A stretch of 64,000 nt of DNA from Myrica gale. Taxonomy: Eukaryota; Streptophyta; Magnoliopsida; Fagales; Myricaceae. The DNA is taken from positions 23,256,568 through 23,320,567 of the forward strand of contig OZ005617.1 of the NCBI GenBank assembly GCA_963930655.1, read 5' to 3'. Shown here one piece after another: positions 20,756 to 32,193 of the stretch. Position 1 is the first letter of the stretch; each line of letters begins with the position of its first letter. The translations under genes were made by a program, and so were the position numbers. The notes under the pieces are model-generated. The model ran no database searches. It was not told the origin of the DNA and worked only from the letters and a program-made list of their open reading frames with translations.

Positions 20756-23440
20756 TCAAAATATGCCTGAGCTATGTTGGCACATGCACTCGGGAACTGG
20801 GTATGCAATCACATCCCGATCTCTCCTGTTAGTTCTCATCTCAGGCTGCCCCTGATATTTTCTGTGCAGCTTCCTCATGATGATGCTGAATTCCGCATCA
20901 GAAATGGAGGTGTCTTCAAAGAAAGGAAACATCGATCGCTTATTTGGCTTTATATATTTCCGGTGCCCCACATAGGCACGGTGACCTTAGTTTACAGTAC
21001 AAAACACACTGACTCAAATGGTAATCCTTGTTGAGTAATATAACCCACATGCAATTGGCGAGCAATAATACTCGGGGGTGTCATACCCTCCCACTGTTTG
21101 GAGTTAATGTATTAAATAGTATTGGAGGTTTTAGCGACTTACTTGCATGGCTCTGCCCATATTTCCACCATGGGAAGGTACAAAGAGATCACTGCTCAGC
21201 GAGACAATGTAGTCAATGGCAGCTAGAGCTGACGACCTATTAATGTACTGGGACAGTTCTTCATCCCGTGCCAAAGTCTCCTTCGTCACAAAATTTGGAA
21301 ACTCTGCTACCAGTGGCTGCAGAGCCCGTTTGCCCCCAAATGGCACTCCTCCCGCACTGTAAACCCGTGCACTTCTGGGTGCTCCTAGGGCCTTTAGGAG
21401 ACTGCAGTAGCAGAATATTTGAAATTCTCTACAATTTTGGTCTTGAAAATCTTAATCACAGATGGGCCATATTAAGTTGCGATTTCTTTATATACCTTGC
21501 CATTTCCAATGCAGTTAATGGGCATAGTCCAGCAAGTCGCCGCTGAATGTAGCTCATGTTTAACCTACCTGTCAGGTACTCAGGTTGAGAATCCCGAGCC
21601 TTACTGATAATGTCATCGTATTCTGCGCCTAAACCAGTTGGACATCCACTTCTGACCCACACATCCTTCTCTAGCCGGAGATGGAGTGCCATGTATGGTC
21701 CTTCAATCCACATTCTCCTTGCAAGCCGATTTCCAAGCTCCCTAATAGGTGCTGCAAATCTCAATGCATGGAAAGCTACCTGTAATATGAAGATGAAACG
21801 GGACATAATTAGGATACAAAACCATACTGATGGCTCCCTGATACGAATCTGTCTAATGGTTACTTATTGTGAATTTTACCTTACAACGAAGCTTTTGCAG
21901 ATCTGAGGGAAGATTCTTGGAGAGTTTTGAATCCAACCCTTTTAACACGAGAACGCCATCTTCATTCAACTATATGAACCAACAAATTTGAGAAGTATGA
22001 GGAGCAATGATTTCCCTTTCTCGGACAGTTCCAAAACTTGGTCAGAAATTTCAGATAAGTATGGTTTCGAGCACCACTAAAACAAGTGTGGCTCACACTA
22101 AGTACTTTTCTGAAGAAATGCATCTTGAACCCTGTAGTTCTCATTCTACATGAAGCATGGTCTTTTCATGTCACGAATTACTTCGTTGGTGAAACATCAG
22201 ACAACATAGAGAGGAAACAATTTCCATCAACAGAGAATTCCTTACCCGTCTAAAGAATCTGGAACGTATCCAAAGTGCAGAAACATCACGAGGGATCCTG
22301 GCTACAACTGAGTCTGACTGTCTTGACATCAAATGCGTGGAAGGAAGAGATGATACAACTCGAACATCAGCTTGTAAGATCCTCTTGAAATGTTTAAAAT
22401 CAAATATATCCGAAAATTCACTGTAATATCGCAAAAAAAACAATCATTTATAGATGGGGATACGAAATTTCCTCCTCGGGAGAACAAATTCAGACGATTA
22501 TATGGATAAATTGTAAAGAAATACTGCTTTATGACAAACTGAAGGGTTTCTTGGAGACAGAATGTGAACAGTGAATCCTATCAAATTCCGAAAGAAATAA
22601 TTCCCGGAAAAAAATTCATTAGCTGACTAATAATCTAGTTTACTATATTGCTAAGTGTATTAATTAAAGAAAAGAAGCAATCTGCAAATATCAAGAGAGG
22701 GGAGTGCTGAAATTATATTCATTCAGGGGACTGAACACAACAAATCAGGTTCGCATTTTTCTATTTTACCTTTCATCTCCCCAGATTGGATTACCCTGCA
22801 AGACTGGCAAAACCAACGCAGCTTCGAGAATTCTTGCAATAACAACCGCATCAATAATCTCATTTCTCTGTTGGTTCAGTCCCCCTGAAGCCACCACCAC
22901 CAAGAACCTCCTCTTCTCGTTTGAAATCCTCGCAGATGCTTTCCGGTACCCAATACTAAAATTCAAGCACGGCCGATACCCCTTCCCATCTGGTTGCTGC
23001 CAGAACTCTCTCTCCTCCTCAGAAACATTCCCAACAACCCCATGAGCAGGTAACGGCACCATCACACTGTTTGACAGTGTTGGCTCGTCCTCATTGTCCA
23101 AAACACTCGAAGCAAGCGACGCCAACATAATCGGAGAGCACGCTGCAGAAGAGGAAGAAGGAGATGAAAACGGTGATGAGGGAGAGATGAGAGAACACGA
23201 GGAGGAGTCCAGGGAAATGGGCACGAAACAGAGAATGGAGAACCCCAAGAAGGTGAAGGAAAGCAGGAGAGAAAGAAAGAAGAGGGTGAAGTTTGGGGAT
23301 ACGCATAGCTTGTAGTTTCTTTGGTTTATCTTGGGGGAGGAGACGAGGGAAGCCAACGGAGAAAGTGAAAGCAAGTAGTAAAAGAATGTTGGCGGGTTCA
23401 CTGCGATGAAGGAGCTTTTGAAGTTTCTTGCTCTGGACAT
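20756..23440 (-). CDS. O-fucosyltransferase family protein
   Basis: Plant GDP-fucose protein O-fucosyltransferase-like protein (PF10250 family), a type II Golgi membrane glycosyltransferase; members act on proteins or cell-wall glycans, so the exact substrate is unknown. Exons (minus): 22770-23440 (start at 23440), 22246-22420, 21880-21969, 21496-21779, 21139-21401 and 20756-20985 (stop 20756-20758), 570 residues, normal for the family. Landmarks: cytosolic N-terminus, membrane anchor at about residues 50-76 (LFFLSLLLSFTFLGFSILCF), then FLVVVASGGLNQQRNEIIDA and ARILEAALVLPVL, the HLRLEKDVWVRSGC segment, LAGLCPLTALEMAR, AAIDYIVSLSSDLFVPSHGG, and C-terminal GHRKYIKPNKR and YPVPECMC. The obvious donor of exon 5 (CAA|GTAAGT) would shift the frame into exon 6. 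The donor four bases on (GTAA|GTCGCT) restores it and is used here. Confidence 0.9.
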
Positions 23441-24058
23441 GAAAGCTTGCTTTGTATTTGATAGACCAGGGACCTATCAGTATTCTCTGCAACTAGAAAA
23501 AGAAAGAAAGAGAGGGAGAAGTAGAGATTGCGAAACAGAGCTAGCGAAGCTTATATGAGAAGCTATGTACAGAGTCTGAAACTTCAACAGTTTGAAGGCT
23601 AACAAGGAACTACGTACTGCAATGGAGGTCAAATGTCTAGTCTACCTATGGTTTCAGTGGAATTATAGCGTGGATTCAAGAATACAGCAAGGGGCTTTTG
23701 GTCATAAAGAGTAATGCATGAAGAAACGGACGGTTTTTTCAGTTACACATTTCGTTTGATTTTCCCCGGCACAAAGCTAGTCCAGCTTCCCTAATAACAA
23801 GCATAAAATACATAATTTGAGCCATTTATACAAAGTTCATGTGCAAAGGTCAAAGGCTACCAAAGAGTTGTTATCAAGTTCTTGTAAAAAAATTTAGTCT
23901 ATAATTCTGGTTGAGTTGAATATTCATCTAAACATGCATAGTTTTAGATTACCTTTAAACAAAAAAGAAAAAGAAAAGATTCTAATTAGCTTGTGGCCAG
24001 CAGCGGCCTTGAAGAAGCAAGGAATTAACTATCCATATTTTATATTCAGCACCCTTTA
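23441..24058. other. Upstream region of the O-fucosyltransferase gene
   Basis: Contains the probable leader (AGAAAGAAAGAGAGGG on the plus strand at about 23501-23516) and promoter of the minus-strand gene. No other gene seen. Confidence 0.45.
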
Positions 24059-24072
24059 AGCAGCAAGGGGAA

Positions 24073-24441
24073 CTTATGGCAATTCGGATGGCTGTGGGTG
24101 CAGCTGCTTCTCGGCTTATCACCAATGTTGTGCTGTCTTCGAGAGTGATTCTCTCCTCTCCTGTCTATCTCTTGTATCTGTGATCCTTCGCTCCCAGCAT
24201 CTGACTCTACAGCTGCTACCATTAAAGTCATCCGTGAGATGACAGCCTCGAAACCATCGAGGAGTTTTCTCAAAGCTTCACGCCAAGCTAATTTCTCTGC
24301 AGATTACTTGGCTAAATGGTCAGCCTCTAGGCGCTTTGTCGGGTTGATCTCATTATCTGTTTTACCTTCTGTTATTTTGAGGCTCCATCTCTGTTCTTTT
24401 AGTTCGTTGAATGAATGTTCTTTGCTAGGAAAAAAAGGAGC
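24073..24441 (+). mobile_element. 5'-truncated LINE fragment
   Basis: Flanked by a perfect 14-bp target duplication AGCAGCAAGGGGAA (24059-24072 and 24442-24455) with an A-rich 3' end. Broken frames resemble the RNase H-like C-terminal domain of plant L1 LINEs (AASRLITNVVL; then SRQANFSADYLAKW). It is frameshifted, so the insertion is not recent. Same type as 9923-10169, but a different copy. Confidence 0.8.
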
Positions 24442-24584
24442 AGCAGCAAGGGGAAGCAAGGAGCCCATCCTAGTCCGACTCTCCGTACCAACGAAACTCC
24501 AATACGACTAGACATCAGAGCAAGGTGGGAGCCAATCTTAGTGTGACTTTCTACCGTAACAAAACTCTCAACTTAGGTAGGTTT

Positions 24585-24755
24585 GTTTTCTTAACATTTC
24601 GAAGGATGAAAATTTCTAGCAAAATAAACCCGTTTTAAAATTTTTAATTTTTATAAATACACATTATATTTTTTAGAAACTCCAATAAATTTCAATAAAA
24701 TAAAATTTTTTAAAATTTCGAGAATACGCAAATAAACATATCCTTAAATGATGAT
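24585..24755 (-). mobile_element. AT-rich dispersed repeat, copy 1
   Basis: When reverse complemented it matches 62203-62335 over about 130 bp (shared blocks TGTATTTATAAAAATTA and GAAATTTTNNNAA...TTTTAAAA). Two diverged copies in opposite orientation in one window suggest a non-autonomous transposon family. Ends were not determined. Confidence 0.55.
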
Positions 24756-25512
24756 AAAATGTTGTTGCACGTGTTTAGAGTTTACAATAACGTTACCTCG
24801 TCTAATTCAACGAAATTAGATTCTTTTTTTTAGATCAAGTTTCAAACAAGGAACCGAACAATACTGATCAGGCGAAAACGCTAGCGAGATCCAAAACAGG
24901 ATCGGAAGAAGCCACTATATGCTCCATGCTAGGCAGGGAGAGCGATGGCTGGATACAGTAGAAAAATTATCAGGACCTTAACTTGCCAGCAAATATGCAC
25001 CACAACCCGGTACATCGAAATTAGATTCGTTATACGGAAAAAAAAAAAAAAAAAAAAGGGTATAAGCGTATAAAGAATATATGAGCGAAAGCAATTAAGG
25101 GAATGGAACCCGTTATATCACAACGAATAAGCATCATATACTAGAAAAGACTTGTGTCTTCCTAAATGAATAAGTTGTACCATAAAAGGCTTCATGCACA
25201 GTCGGAATACGAAACAAAAAAAAAAGTTTAAAGCATTAGTATAGTAATATTTGACGTGGCAGCCTTAACAATATATAAAATGACGGGAATCTCATCGATT
25301 ATATGAATCAACGCTTGCTCACCGTTTGATCACTCCCTTCATCATACGTTAAAGGCATCATAATGGGCCAGTTTGGGACAATGGCCCAAAGCATATGTTC
25401 TTAATGCTACATTCTGTCCCCAAGTATATATAACGGACGGCATGGTCCAAGAAGAGGCAGGCACAGAATCAATTTTACACGAAGCAAGCCTGCTGCGAAG
25501 CTCGTATTAGCC
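24756..25512 (+). promoter_or_regulatory. Upstream region and TATA box of the M18 aminopeptidase
   Basis: A TATATATAA box at 25425-25433 lies 80 bases before the ATG at 25513, leaving a leader of about 50 nt. The stretch before it holds an 18-A run (25040-25057) and no gene. Confidence 0.6.
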
Positions 25513-28500
25513 ATGGCCAAGGAAGAAGCACACAGCGAAGCAACCTCAGTGGTCTCCGATTTCATTGATTTCTTGAACGCTTCCCCAACCGCTTTCCACG
25601 CCGTTGGTAACTGCTTTCTCTTTTCAGTCTATATTTCGCTTGACTTAGGAGGAAATCAGCTAAAAGAGATATAAAATTGAAAGTCCTTTTATACTCCTCT
25701 CACACTCCCTTTCTTGAGAGAGTTTGGATTTCAAAAGCGGTGCTTTTTTGGGTGTGCAATTAGCTTCTTTGTCACTGCATTTTCGTTTTTAGATGAGACA
25801 AAGAAGCGGTTGAGAAGCGCGGGGTATGAGCAAGTTTCAGAGAGAGAGGATTGGAAACTTGAAGCGGGGAAGAGATACTTCTTCACGCGGAATCACTCCA
25901 CAATTCTCGCTTTCGCTATCGGTAAAAAGTATGACTTCCTTTTCTCTTTTCTCTTTTTTTTTCCCGAATCTTTTTCATCATATTGAGATTTAGCTTCCTT
26001 TGGTTGCTGAGAAAATTTGGAAAAACTTAAAGGAATGAAATTTGTGAAGTTTATGCTTCTAACCACCGAGAGCACCTAGTTAACGTGGAACCTACTTCAT
26101 TGAGCTTATTATTGTATGACAGATTTAGTTCCTTAATTCCTTTATTTCTGAGCTTGTGGAAGTTGTGCTCAGATATGTTGCGGGAAATGGGTTCTGCATG
26201 GTGGGTGCTCATACCGATAGTCCTTGTCTGAAACTGAAGCCTGTTACCAAGGTGACCTCTTGGTTTCATTGCTAGTACCTGAATGAAAATATTTCCTTTA
26301 CGAACTTTTCCAGAATCACGTTGTTACAGAGCTTTTTTTTTTTCCCTGGTTTTTCCTTTTGAATATGGGTGTCTTGTGCAGGTATCCAAAGGTGGGTATT
26401 TGGAGGTTGGTGTCCAAACCTATGGGAGTGGCTTGTGGCATACTTGGTTTGATCGGGACTTAACGATTGCGGGAAGGGTGATAATCAGAGAAGAAAAACA
26501 TGGTTCTGCTTCATATTCACATCGTCTTGTTAGGATTGAGGAGCCCATAATGCGTATCCCAACCCTGGCAATTCACTTAGACAGGTTGTCATATTCCGTG
26601 AATGCTGTCTCACCTGTTAGGATTATTTGTGGCCATGACTTAGATTGAAATATGCATTCTTAATATTGAAGCTACCTGTTTTATGTGACTGTTCCTTTTC
26701 TCCATCCGTTTAACAATTTGTTAGGTTCTGTGAATAGGGGTGTTAATGATGGATTTAAGGTCAATACACAGAGTCATCTTCTTCCTGTCTTGGCAACATC
26801 AATCAAGGTAATCTTGGAGTCGTACACATTTTCATGCAGCTTCCTAGTTATATGCTTTTCATTAATTTTGTTGCATATTTTGCAATATGCTTTGGTGTTC
26901 TGTCGATGGTACTTATTTAGAGAACATCATTATGATGCAGTGTATTGTTTTGCCCTAAGTAGAAGTTATTGCCTGAAAATTCTTTTTGGCATTTTTCAAT
27001 GTTGGCACTTGGCTTTCCTCGATGTTGTACCTTACAGGAATTACCTCTCATATGTTGAGTTTGACAATGTGATTGCAGTAGGTCGAGTGGGAATATTAAG
27101 ATGTGAAATTGTTTGTTAAAGATACTAGCATAGGATGTCTAGAGGGGTAACTGAACCTCAGATGATTATGATTGTTTTAAGCTTTGAGTGAACACGTCTT
27201 TCTCTTGATCAACATGTTGCTTATAATATGAACTACTTTTTGCAGGCAGAGCTCAATAAAGTGGCTGCTGAAAATGGCCCAGTTGAAAGTGGATCTCAGG
27301 CTGATGACAAAAATACTATTGAAAAAACTAACATTAATAACCCGAAGCATCACTTGCTCCTATTACAAGTTAATAAATCCTTTTCCTTTTTCTCGTTTCT
27401 CGCTCTTTTAATATGCTTGTTAGTGATTGTGTTATTTTTCTTTCTTTTTCTAGCTGCTTGCAGCTCAGATTGGCTGTAAACCAGATGATATATGCGATTT
27501 TGAATTGCAAGCATGTGATACTCAACCAAGTATTGTAGCTGGTGCCACGAAGGAATTCATTTTCTCTGGGCGGCTGGATAATCTCTGCATGTCATTTTGC
27601 TCTCTAAAGGTGCGACGTCATATATAGGTTGTCTTCTCTTTTCTTTTTGCCCCTTTCAGATGGAAATAAAAGGTAAGGTGAATGTTGAGTCTATTCTTTA
27701 TCCTGCCAATTTTGTTGCTTTGCAAAGGTTGTAAATATTGTTTCCCATGTCAAATTTGGGAGCCTCTGGAGTTTTTTGCACCTGATAAAATTTATGTGCT
27801 AGAATGACTTGTCGATGTTAATAAGTTGTTTTTTAACCAAGTACTGCACATGAATGCAATGATATATGTACTGATTTTCCCACTCTTCATCCTATATGAG
27901 AGATTCCCTTCTCTTTGTTTTGTGAGATGTCAAGGGGTTGGTCCTGTTATCTGATACATTTTTTGGTCCTAGATATGCATTGAGTCTGAGCTTTTAGTCC
28001 CAAGGCCAAGTAGCGTATATTGTTTTGCATTTTGTTCTCCAAATTGTGTAGTACATTCTTTGTTCTTTTCAACTCCTTGTGTCTTACCCTATCTCATATG
28101 GAACAAAGAATGGAGCAATTATGGGAATTCTATGCTTCTTTTTCTCGTGCTAAGTGCCACTGGGTAAGTCCTAAATATTTGTTTTTGATTCCTGTGTACA
28201 GGGTTCTCCTTGTTTCACCGAAGAAATCTATCATTCATGGGGCTTAGCCATTTTGTCAGAAATTTGTGCTTAGCTTCTCTTGAGGGCAACATGTAAACTG
28301 CCAAATCATGGATTTCAAAATGAATTGACATTACGATGTTTTCTGCAATGCCAAGGACTAGAGATCGTTTAATTATGTAACATATGTGTCTGAGCCCACT
28401 CAGACTGCCCATACCCTGTGTTGGAGCTGAAACATAACGCCTGTTATATATTTGATCTACCTTTATGTGTATCATCATTCCTTGTCTCTTATGTTACTGG

Positions 28501-29708
28501 TTTTCCTTCCGTATAGGAGAAGTTATATGTTCTATGTTTTTTGAGTCTAAGGCAGCTGATTCGCTCATTCTACTTTATGGTCTCAATTTCAGGCAATGAT
28601 TGATGCTACATCTTCTGAAAGCAGTCTAGAGGATGAGACTGGCGTTAGAATGGTGGCCTTGTTTGATCATGAGGAGGTTGGTTCTGACTCAGCCCAAGGA
28701 GCTGGTTCTCCTGTCTTGCTAAATGCTTTATCACGAATTACAAGTTCCTTTTCCCCAGATTCTAAGGTGGTGACTCTTCCATGTCCTTCTGATGATTCTT
28801 TGTTTCAGTTAAAAAATAAGTATTCGCTGGTAGTGTTTTAGTGGTTACGTCTTGGTGTCGAAACTTACTTGTTTTTACTGCCATCTAATATCTTTCCAGC
28901 TGCTTGAGAAAGCAATCCAGCGGAGTTTCCTTGTATCTGCTGACATGGCGCATGCATTACACCCAAATTATTCCGTATGTTGCTTACCACCTCATAATTT
29001 ACAAGCATTTGCAATCTTTGGTCTATTGCACCATGTTGATATAGGGTTCCGCATTAGGACAAACATGAAGATAACCATCAGCCCAAGTTGCATGGAGGTC
29101 TTGTCATTAAAAGCAATGCAAATCAGCGCTATGCAACCAATGCAGTCACTTCCTTCATATTCAGAGAGATAGCAGCAAAGCATAACCTTCCTGTTCAGGT
29201 CTGTTCTCTCCAAATTGAGTTCGTTTTATGAGAGGATTACTGCTTGAATTGACTGTACAGTAGGAAGGAACCCTTTATACTTCAAGGAAGATTTTTTTTT
29301 TCTTTGGTAAGATCTAAGTAAATGCATTGTGAAGGACAAACCACCTCAACACCCCCCCCCCCTCCCCTCCCCTTTCTTCTCTCCCGCGTCATCTCCTTGT
29401 TGTGGTAATATACAGGTTGAATACGTGTTCTGAGAAGGTGTAGGATATGGTATGTGATTAATGCAACGGAATTACCGATAATGCAGGATTTTGTGGTCCG
29501 CAATGACATGGCATGCGGTTCAACCATTGGCCCTATCCTTGCAAGTGGTGTTGGGATTCGAACAGTTGATGTTGGCGCACCTCAGCTATCAATGCACAGT
29601 ATACGAGAAATGTGTGCTGTAGATGATGTGAATCATTCATATCAGCATTTCAAGGCCTATTTCCTGGAATTCTCTCATCTCGATGCAAAGATAACAATCG
29701 ACGTGTAG
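25513..29708 (+). CDS. Aspartyl aminopeptidase (M18 family)
   Basis: Zinc metallo-aminopeptidase that removes N-terminal Asp/Glu from peptides; family members form cytosolic tetrahedral dodecamers. Eleven exons: 25513-25606, 25793-25928, 26173-26251, 26382-26584, 26738-26807, 27246-27368, 27454-27609, 28593-28766, 28900-28974, 29058-29198 and 29487-29708. They total 1,473 nt, 490 residues, normal for eukaryotic DNPEP. Metal-site and catalytic motifs are all present: GAHTDSPCLKLKP (His), FSGRLDNL (Asp), LFDHEEVGSDSAQGAGSP (the Glu pair), SADMAHALHPNY (Asp) and the C-terminal APQLSMHSIREMC (His). N-terminal landmarks: DFIDFLNASPTAFHAV and KRYFFTRNHSTILAFAIG. All introns are GT-AG and frame-consistent. 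No transit peptide is obvious. The gene looks intact and functional. Which Arabidopsis paralogue it matches cannot be settled here. Confidence 0.95.
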
Positions 29709-30266
29709 ATCTGTGTTCGTCTTTGGCAGGTGCTATGCCCATGTGCCCATTTAGGCATACACATCCAAAAACATGTTTATGATGTATTGCATGCAACAAT
29801 GTTACATACAACTGGAATGTAGTGGTGGATCTGGTAAGGGCTGGACAGGTTTCAAATAAGATCAATGGAACCCAACATAAAAGATTTAGGTTCAAAATGC
29901 TATTATTGAGTTCCAGAAATGACTTTTCAACTTTAAAATGTATGTTATGTCTTGGCATTTCTCTCTTCAATTTTCCCAATTCTCGAAAAAAAAAACGAAT
30001 AATAGGATGCTGCAGTGGTAACCTGTTTTGTCTCCAACGAGTTAAGAAGAAAATGAGGAGTCATGCTAATTAAATAAGGTTGACCATGGCACTTCTCTTC
30101 GAGTTTCAAGTTGGATAAATGTAATGTTTATTAGAAAAGAGAGAGAAAAAAGTGAATGGAGAGAGAGAGAGAGAGAGAGTAGTGGATAGCTGCAGAAGCA
30201 ACCGACGATACGCAGAAATGCCAGAGGCCGGAGTTTGACAAATTTTTTTGTTGTCATTTTTTCACG

Positions 30267-30296
30267 TTTTTTTTTTTTTTGGGGGGGGGGGGGGGG
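30267..30296. repeat. T14-G16 homopolymer pair
   Basis: Fourteen T followed directly by sixteen G. Similar T-rich then G-run pairs occur at about 38978-39003 and 41266-41292. Homopolymer lengths may not be exact in the assembly. Confidence 0.8.
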
Positions 30297-30669
30297 TTAG
30301 GATGGTCAGGATCCCCGGCCTATTTGTTGATGAAATAGGAACAGTTTGACACTTGCTTGATGCTTGCGATTCTGGCGAAATGGGGTGCTAACAGCTAAGC
30401 ACCCCATTCGGCCTTCTATCTTCGTGGGTTGGGCCTCGTCATCTTCACATGTCGGATAGAATTTCGTCCCAACTAATGGCTCTCATTTGGCCTTTCCATC
30501 ACCGTCCCAAATCGGAGAGATGCGGAGGAGTAGTGTAGGATGGAAGCAATGAAAAAAGGCAGTTAATCATCCACTTGAACCAACCGTGGCGGAATCAGGC
30601 CGGGGCGAACAACTCGTCTTGTTCACCCCCCTCTGGTTCCGCTACTGCAATTCAAAATAATTTTTTTAA

Positions 30670-30855
30670 CAAGGCGTTTGACAACTTAAAATTTCAACAT
30701 AATTTTACTTTTATCAAACACACTTCAAAATTCTACTTTTACTTTTATCATTGATTCATCAATTCTAATACTACCTCGTTTTAAACACCACCACAAAAAT
30801 TTAACAAAATTTAGATAAAATTTTGAAATCAAACGCACGGTAAAGCCCCTATGAA
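30670..30855. mobile_element. MITE-like inverted-repeat element
   Basis: The left end AAGGCGTTTGACAACTTAAA and the right end ...AAATTTTGAAATCAAACGCAC are imperfect inverted repeats around an AT-rich core. TAA occurs at or near both edges, as for Tourist-like MITEs. Related in style to, but not the same family as, 14928-15125. Confidence 0.55.
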
Positions 30856-31472
30856 CCCAGGTCCGCCTAGCCCCACAGCCCTGCCTAGGCGGCCCTTGCC
30901 CAGCCCGTACCCCCAAGCCCAACCCTTTTTTTAAAAAAAAAAATATCCCAGCCCCAAGCCTTCAACCCGTCTCTGCCTCTCAGCCTCTCTCTCATTCCCT
31001 GTCTCTCCGTCAGGTTGTCGGGCTCTCTCTCTCAGCCTCTTTCTCTCTCTCGTGTTCTCTCTCTTAGCTAGGTATCCCTCTCATTTCTCTCACTTCAGCC
31101 TCTATCTCTTCCAATTTCACTGATTTGTGATTTCAAATTTTCATTTCAGTGGTTTTTTATCAAATTATTCATGAAATTGTGATTAGTATTAGGTTCTGTT
31201 GGAATGATTTAGATTAGAATTTACATTGAGATTGTGAATTCAGTGTTGTTGAAATTTAGATTAGAATTTACTGTGTTATTGAAATTGTGATTAAGATTTA
31301 GGTTGTGAATTTGAAATTGATTGGTTAGGTTATCATCATTACTGCCAATACCTATTATACCTTGACAACATAAGACTCCTGTAAAATAAAAAATAATAAT
31401 AATTATCATTTCGTCTTAGAAGTTTACCCTCTTCAAATTGAATCATGATTCTGCCACTACAAACCAAGCAAC

Positions 31473-31547
31473 CTGTGCTCGCTGCAAATAGTGGCATACG
31501 CCTATTTTTGGAGGGTTTCTTCTAACGAGGGAGCCCCTAAAACCTAA
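31473..31547 (+). pseudogene. 5'-truncated U5 snRNA copy
   Basis: Matches the 3' half of the U5 gene at 32056-32178: CTCGCTGCAAATAGTGGCAT, ACGCC, an Sm-like TATTTTTGGAGG, then a degraded 3' stem GGGTTTC...GAGGGAGCCCC. The conserved loop CGCCTTTTACT and everything 5' of it are missing. It lies on the same strand about 580 bp before the full gene. Read as a partial duplicate or decayed U5 copy. Confidence 0.75.
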
Positions 31548-31974
31548 GTATGAAGTGTTTTCTTCATTTTCATTCATGTGAAAATAGACGATTACGAGAA
31601 CAAACGTAACAAGCCGTGGGCGGTTCTAATTCGTCGAGTAGTGTCCATTTGAGTTCAATTATTTATTTATTTCATTTGAGTTCACTTACTCGCACTTGTC
31701 GGGGCACTGGAAGATTGCGTAGTCTTGCAGGGTGTTCTCCTGGGCGAAGGCTATATCATTCCTTTTATTATAGTCCTAAATAACATTAGGCCTATGGTCG
31801 GTCCATATGTTGCAATTGATTGAGCAACGAGTTAAGTTTACCTTACAAATGAATGATTTGTTCCATGTCAAAGCCATGGATTTAAGTTTCCAAAAGGAAC
31901 AAATTCCGAATTGCTCTGCCCTGGCGTGAATGCATCTCTCATTATTCAAAGGTGGTGGTTTGGACTTTGGGATG

Positions 31975-32028
31975 GTCCCACACCGGATAAACGTTAAAGT
32001 GCAGATGAAGTGGGCTGAAATAAGAATA
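31975..32028 (+). promoter_or_regulatory. Plant snRNA promoter: USE and TATA-like box
   Basis: GTCCCACACCG (31975-31985) matches the plant upstream sequence element RTCCCACATCG at 10 of 11 positions. A TATA-like AAATAAGAATA lies at 32018-32028, about 33 bases after the USE. That spacing is characteristic of RNA polymerase II-type plant snRNA genes; the polymerase III type is about 10 bp shorter. Start is expected about 30 bases further, near 32056. Confidence 0.8.
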
Positions 32029-32055
32029 GACTCGGGTTGCTTGGAATATTTACGC

Positions 32056-32178
32056 AGCCGTGCGGTGAGCACAGAGCGAACTATTCTTTCGCCTTTTACT
32101 AAAGAATACCGTGTCCTCGCCGCAAACAGCGGCATACGCCAATTTTTTTAAGGGGTTTCTACCATCTGGGGAAATCCC
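32056..32178 (+). ncRNA. U5: U5 spliceosomal snRNA
   Basis: U5 snRNA holds the exon ends during pre-mRNA splicing as part of the U5 and tri-snRNP. The invariant loop 1 is exact: stem TATTCTTT (32082-32089), loop CGCCTTTTACT (32090-32100), stem AAAGAATA (32101-32108). Flanking arms GGTGAGCACAG and CCGTGTCCTCGCC pair to lengthen the stem. A small hairpin GCCGC-AAACA-GCGGC follows. The Sm site is CCAATTTTTTTAAG (32139-32152) and the 3' stem GGGGTTTC...GAAATCCC closes at 32178. A length of about 123 nt fits plant U5. The 5' end is inferred from the promoter spacing, +/- a few bases. With USE, TATA-like box and 3' box all in place, this looks like a functional locus. Confidence 0.9.
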
Positions 32179-32186
32179 TAAATGAA

Positions 32187-32193
32187 AGTCTAA
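32187..32193 (+). terminator. snRNA 3' box
   Basis: AGTCTAA matches the plant snRNA 3'-end-forming consensus AGTNNAA, 8 bases after the end of the 3' stem. Confidence 0.7.

Larger units (their letters stand above)
29709..31472. other. Repeat-rich intergenic region
   Basis: Holds the aminopeptidase 3' end, a (GA) microsatellite at 30159-30179, a T14-G16 run (30267-30296), a MITE-like element, CT-rich DNA (30980-31110) and degenerate TTAGATTAGAATT-type repeats near 31200-31310. No protein gene was recognised. Confidence 0.5.
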
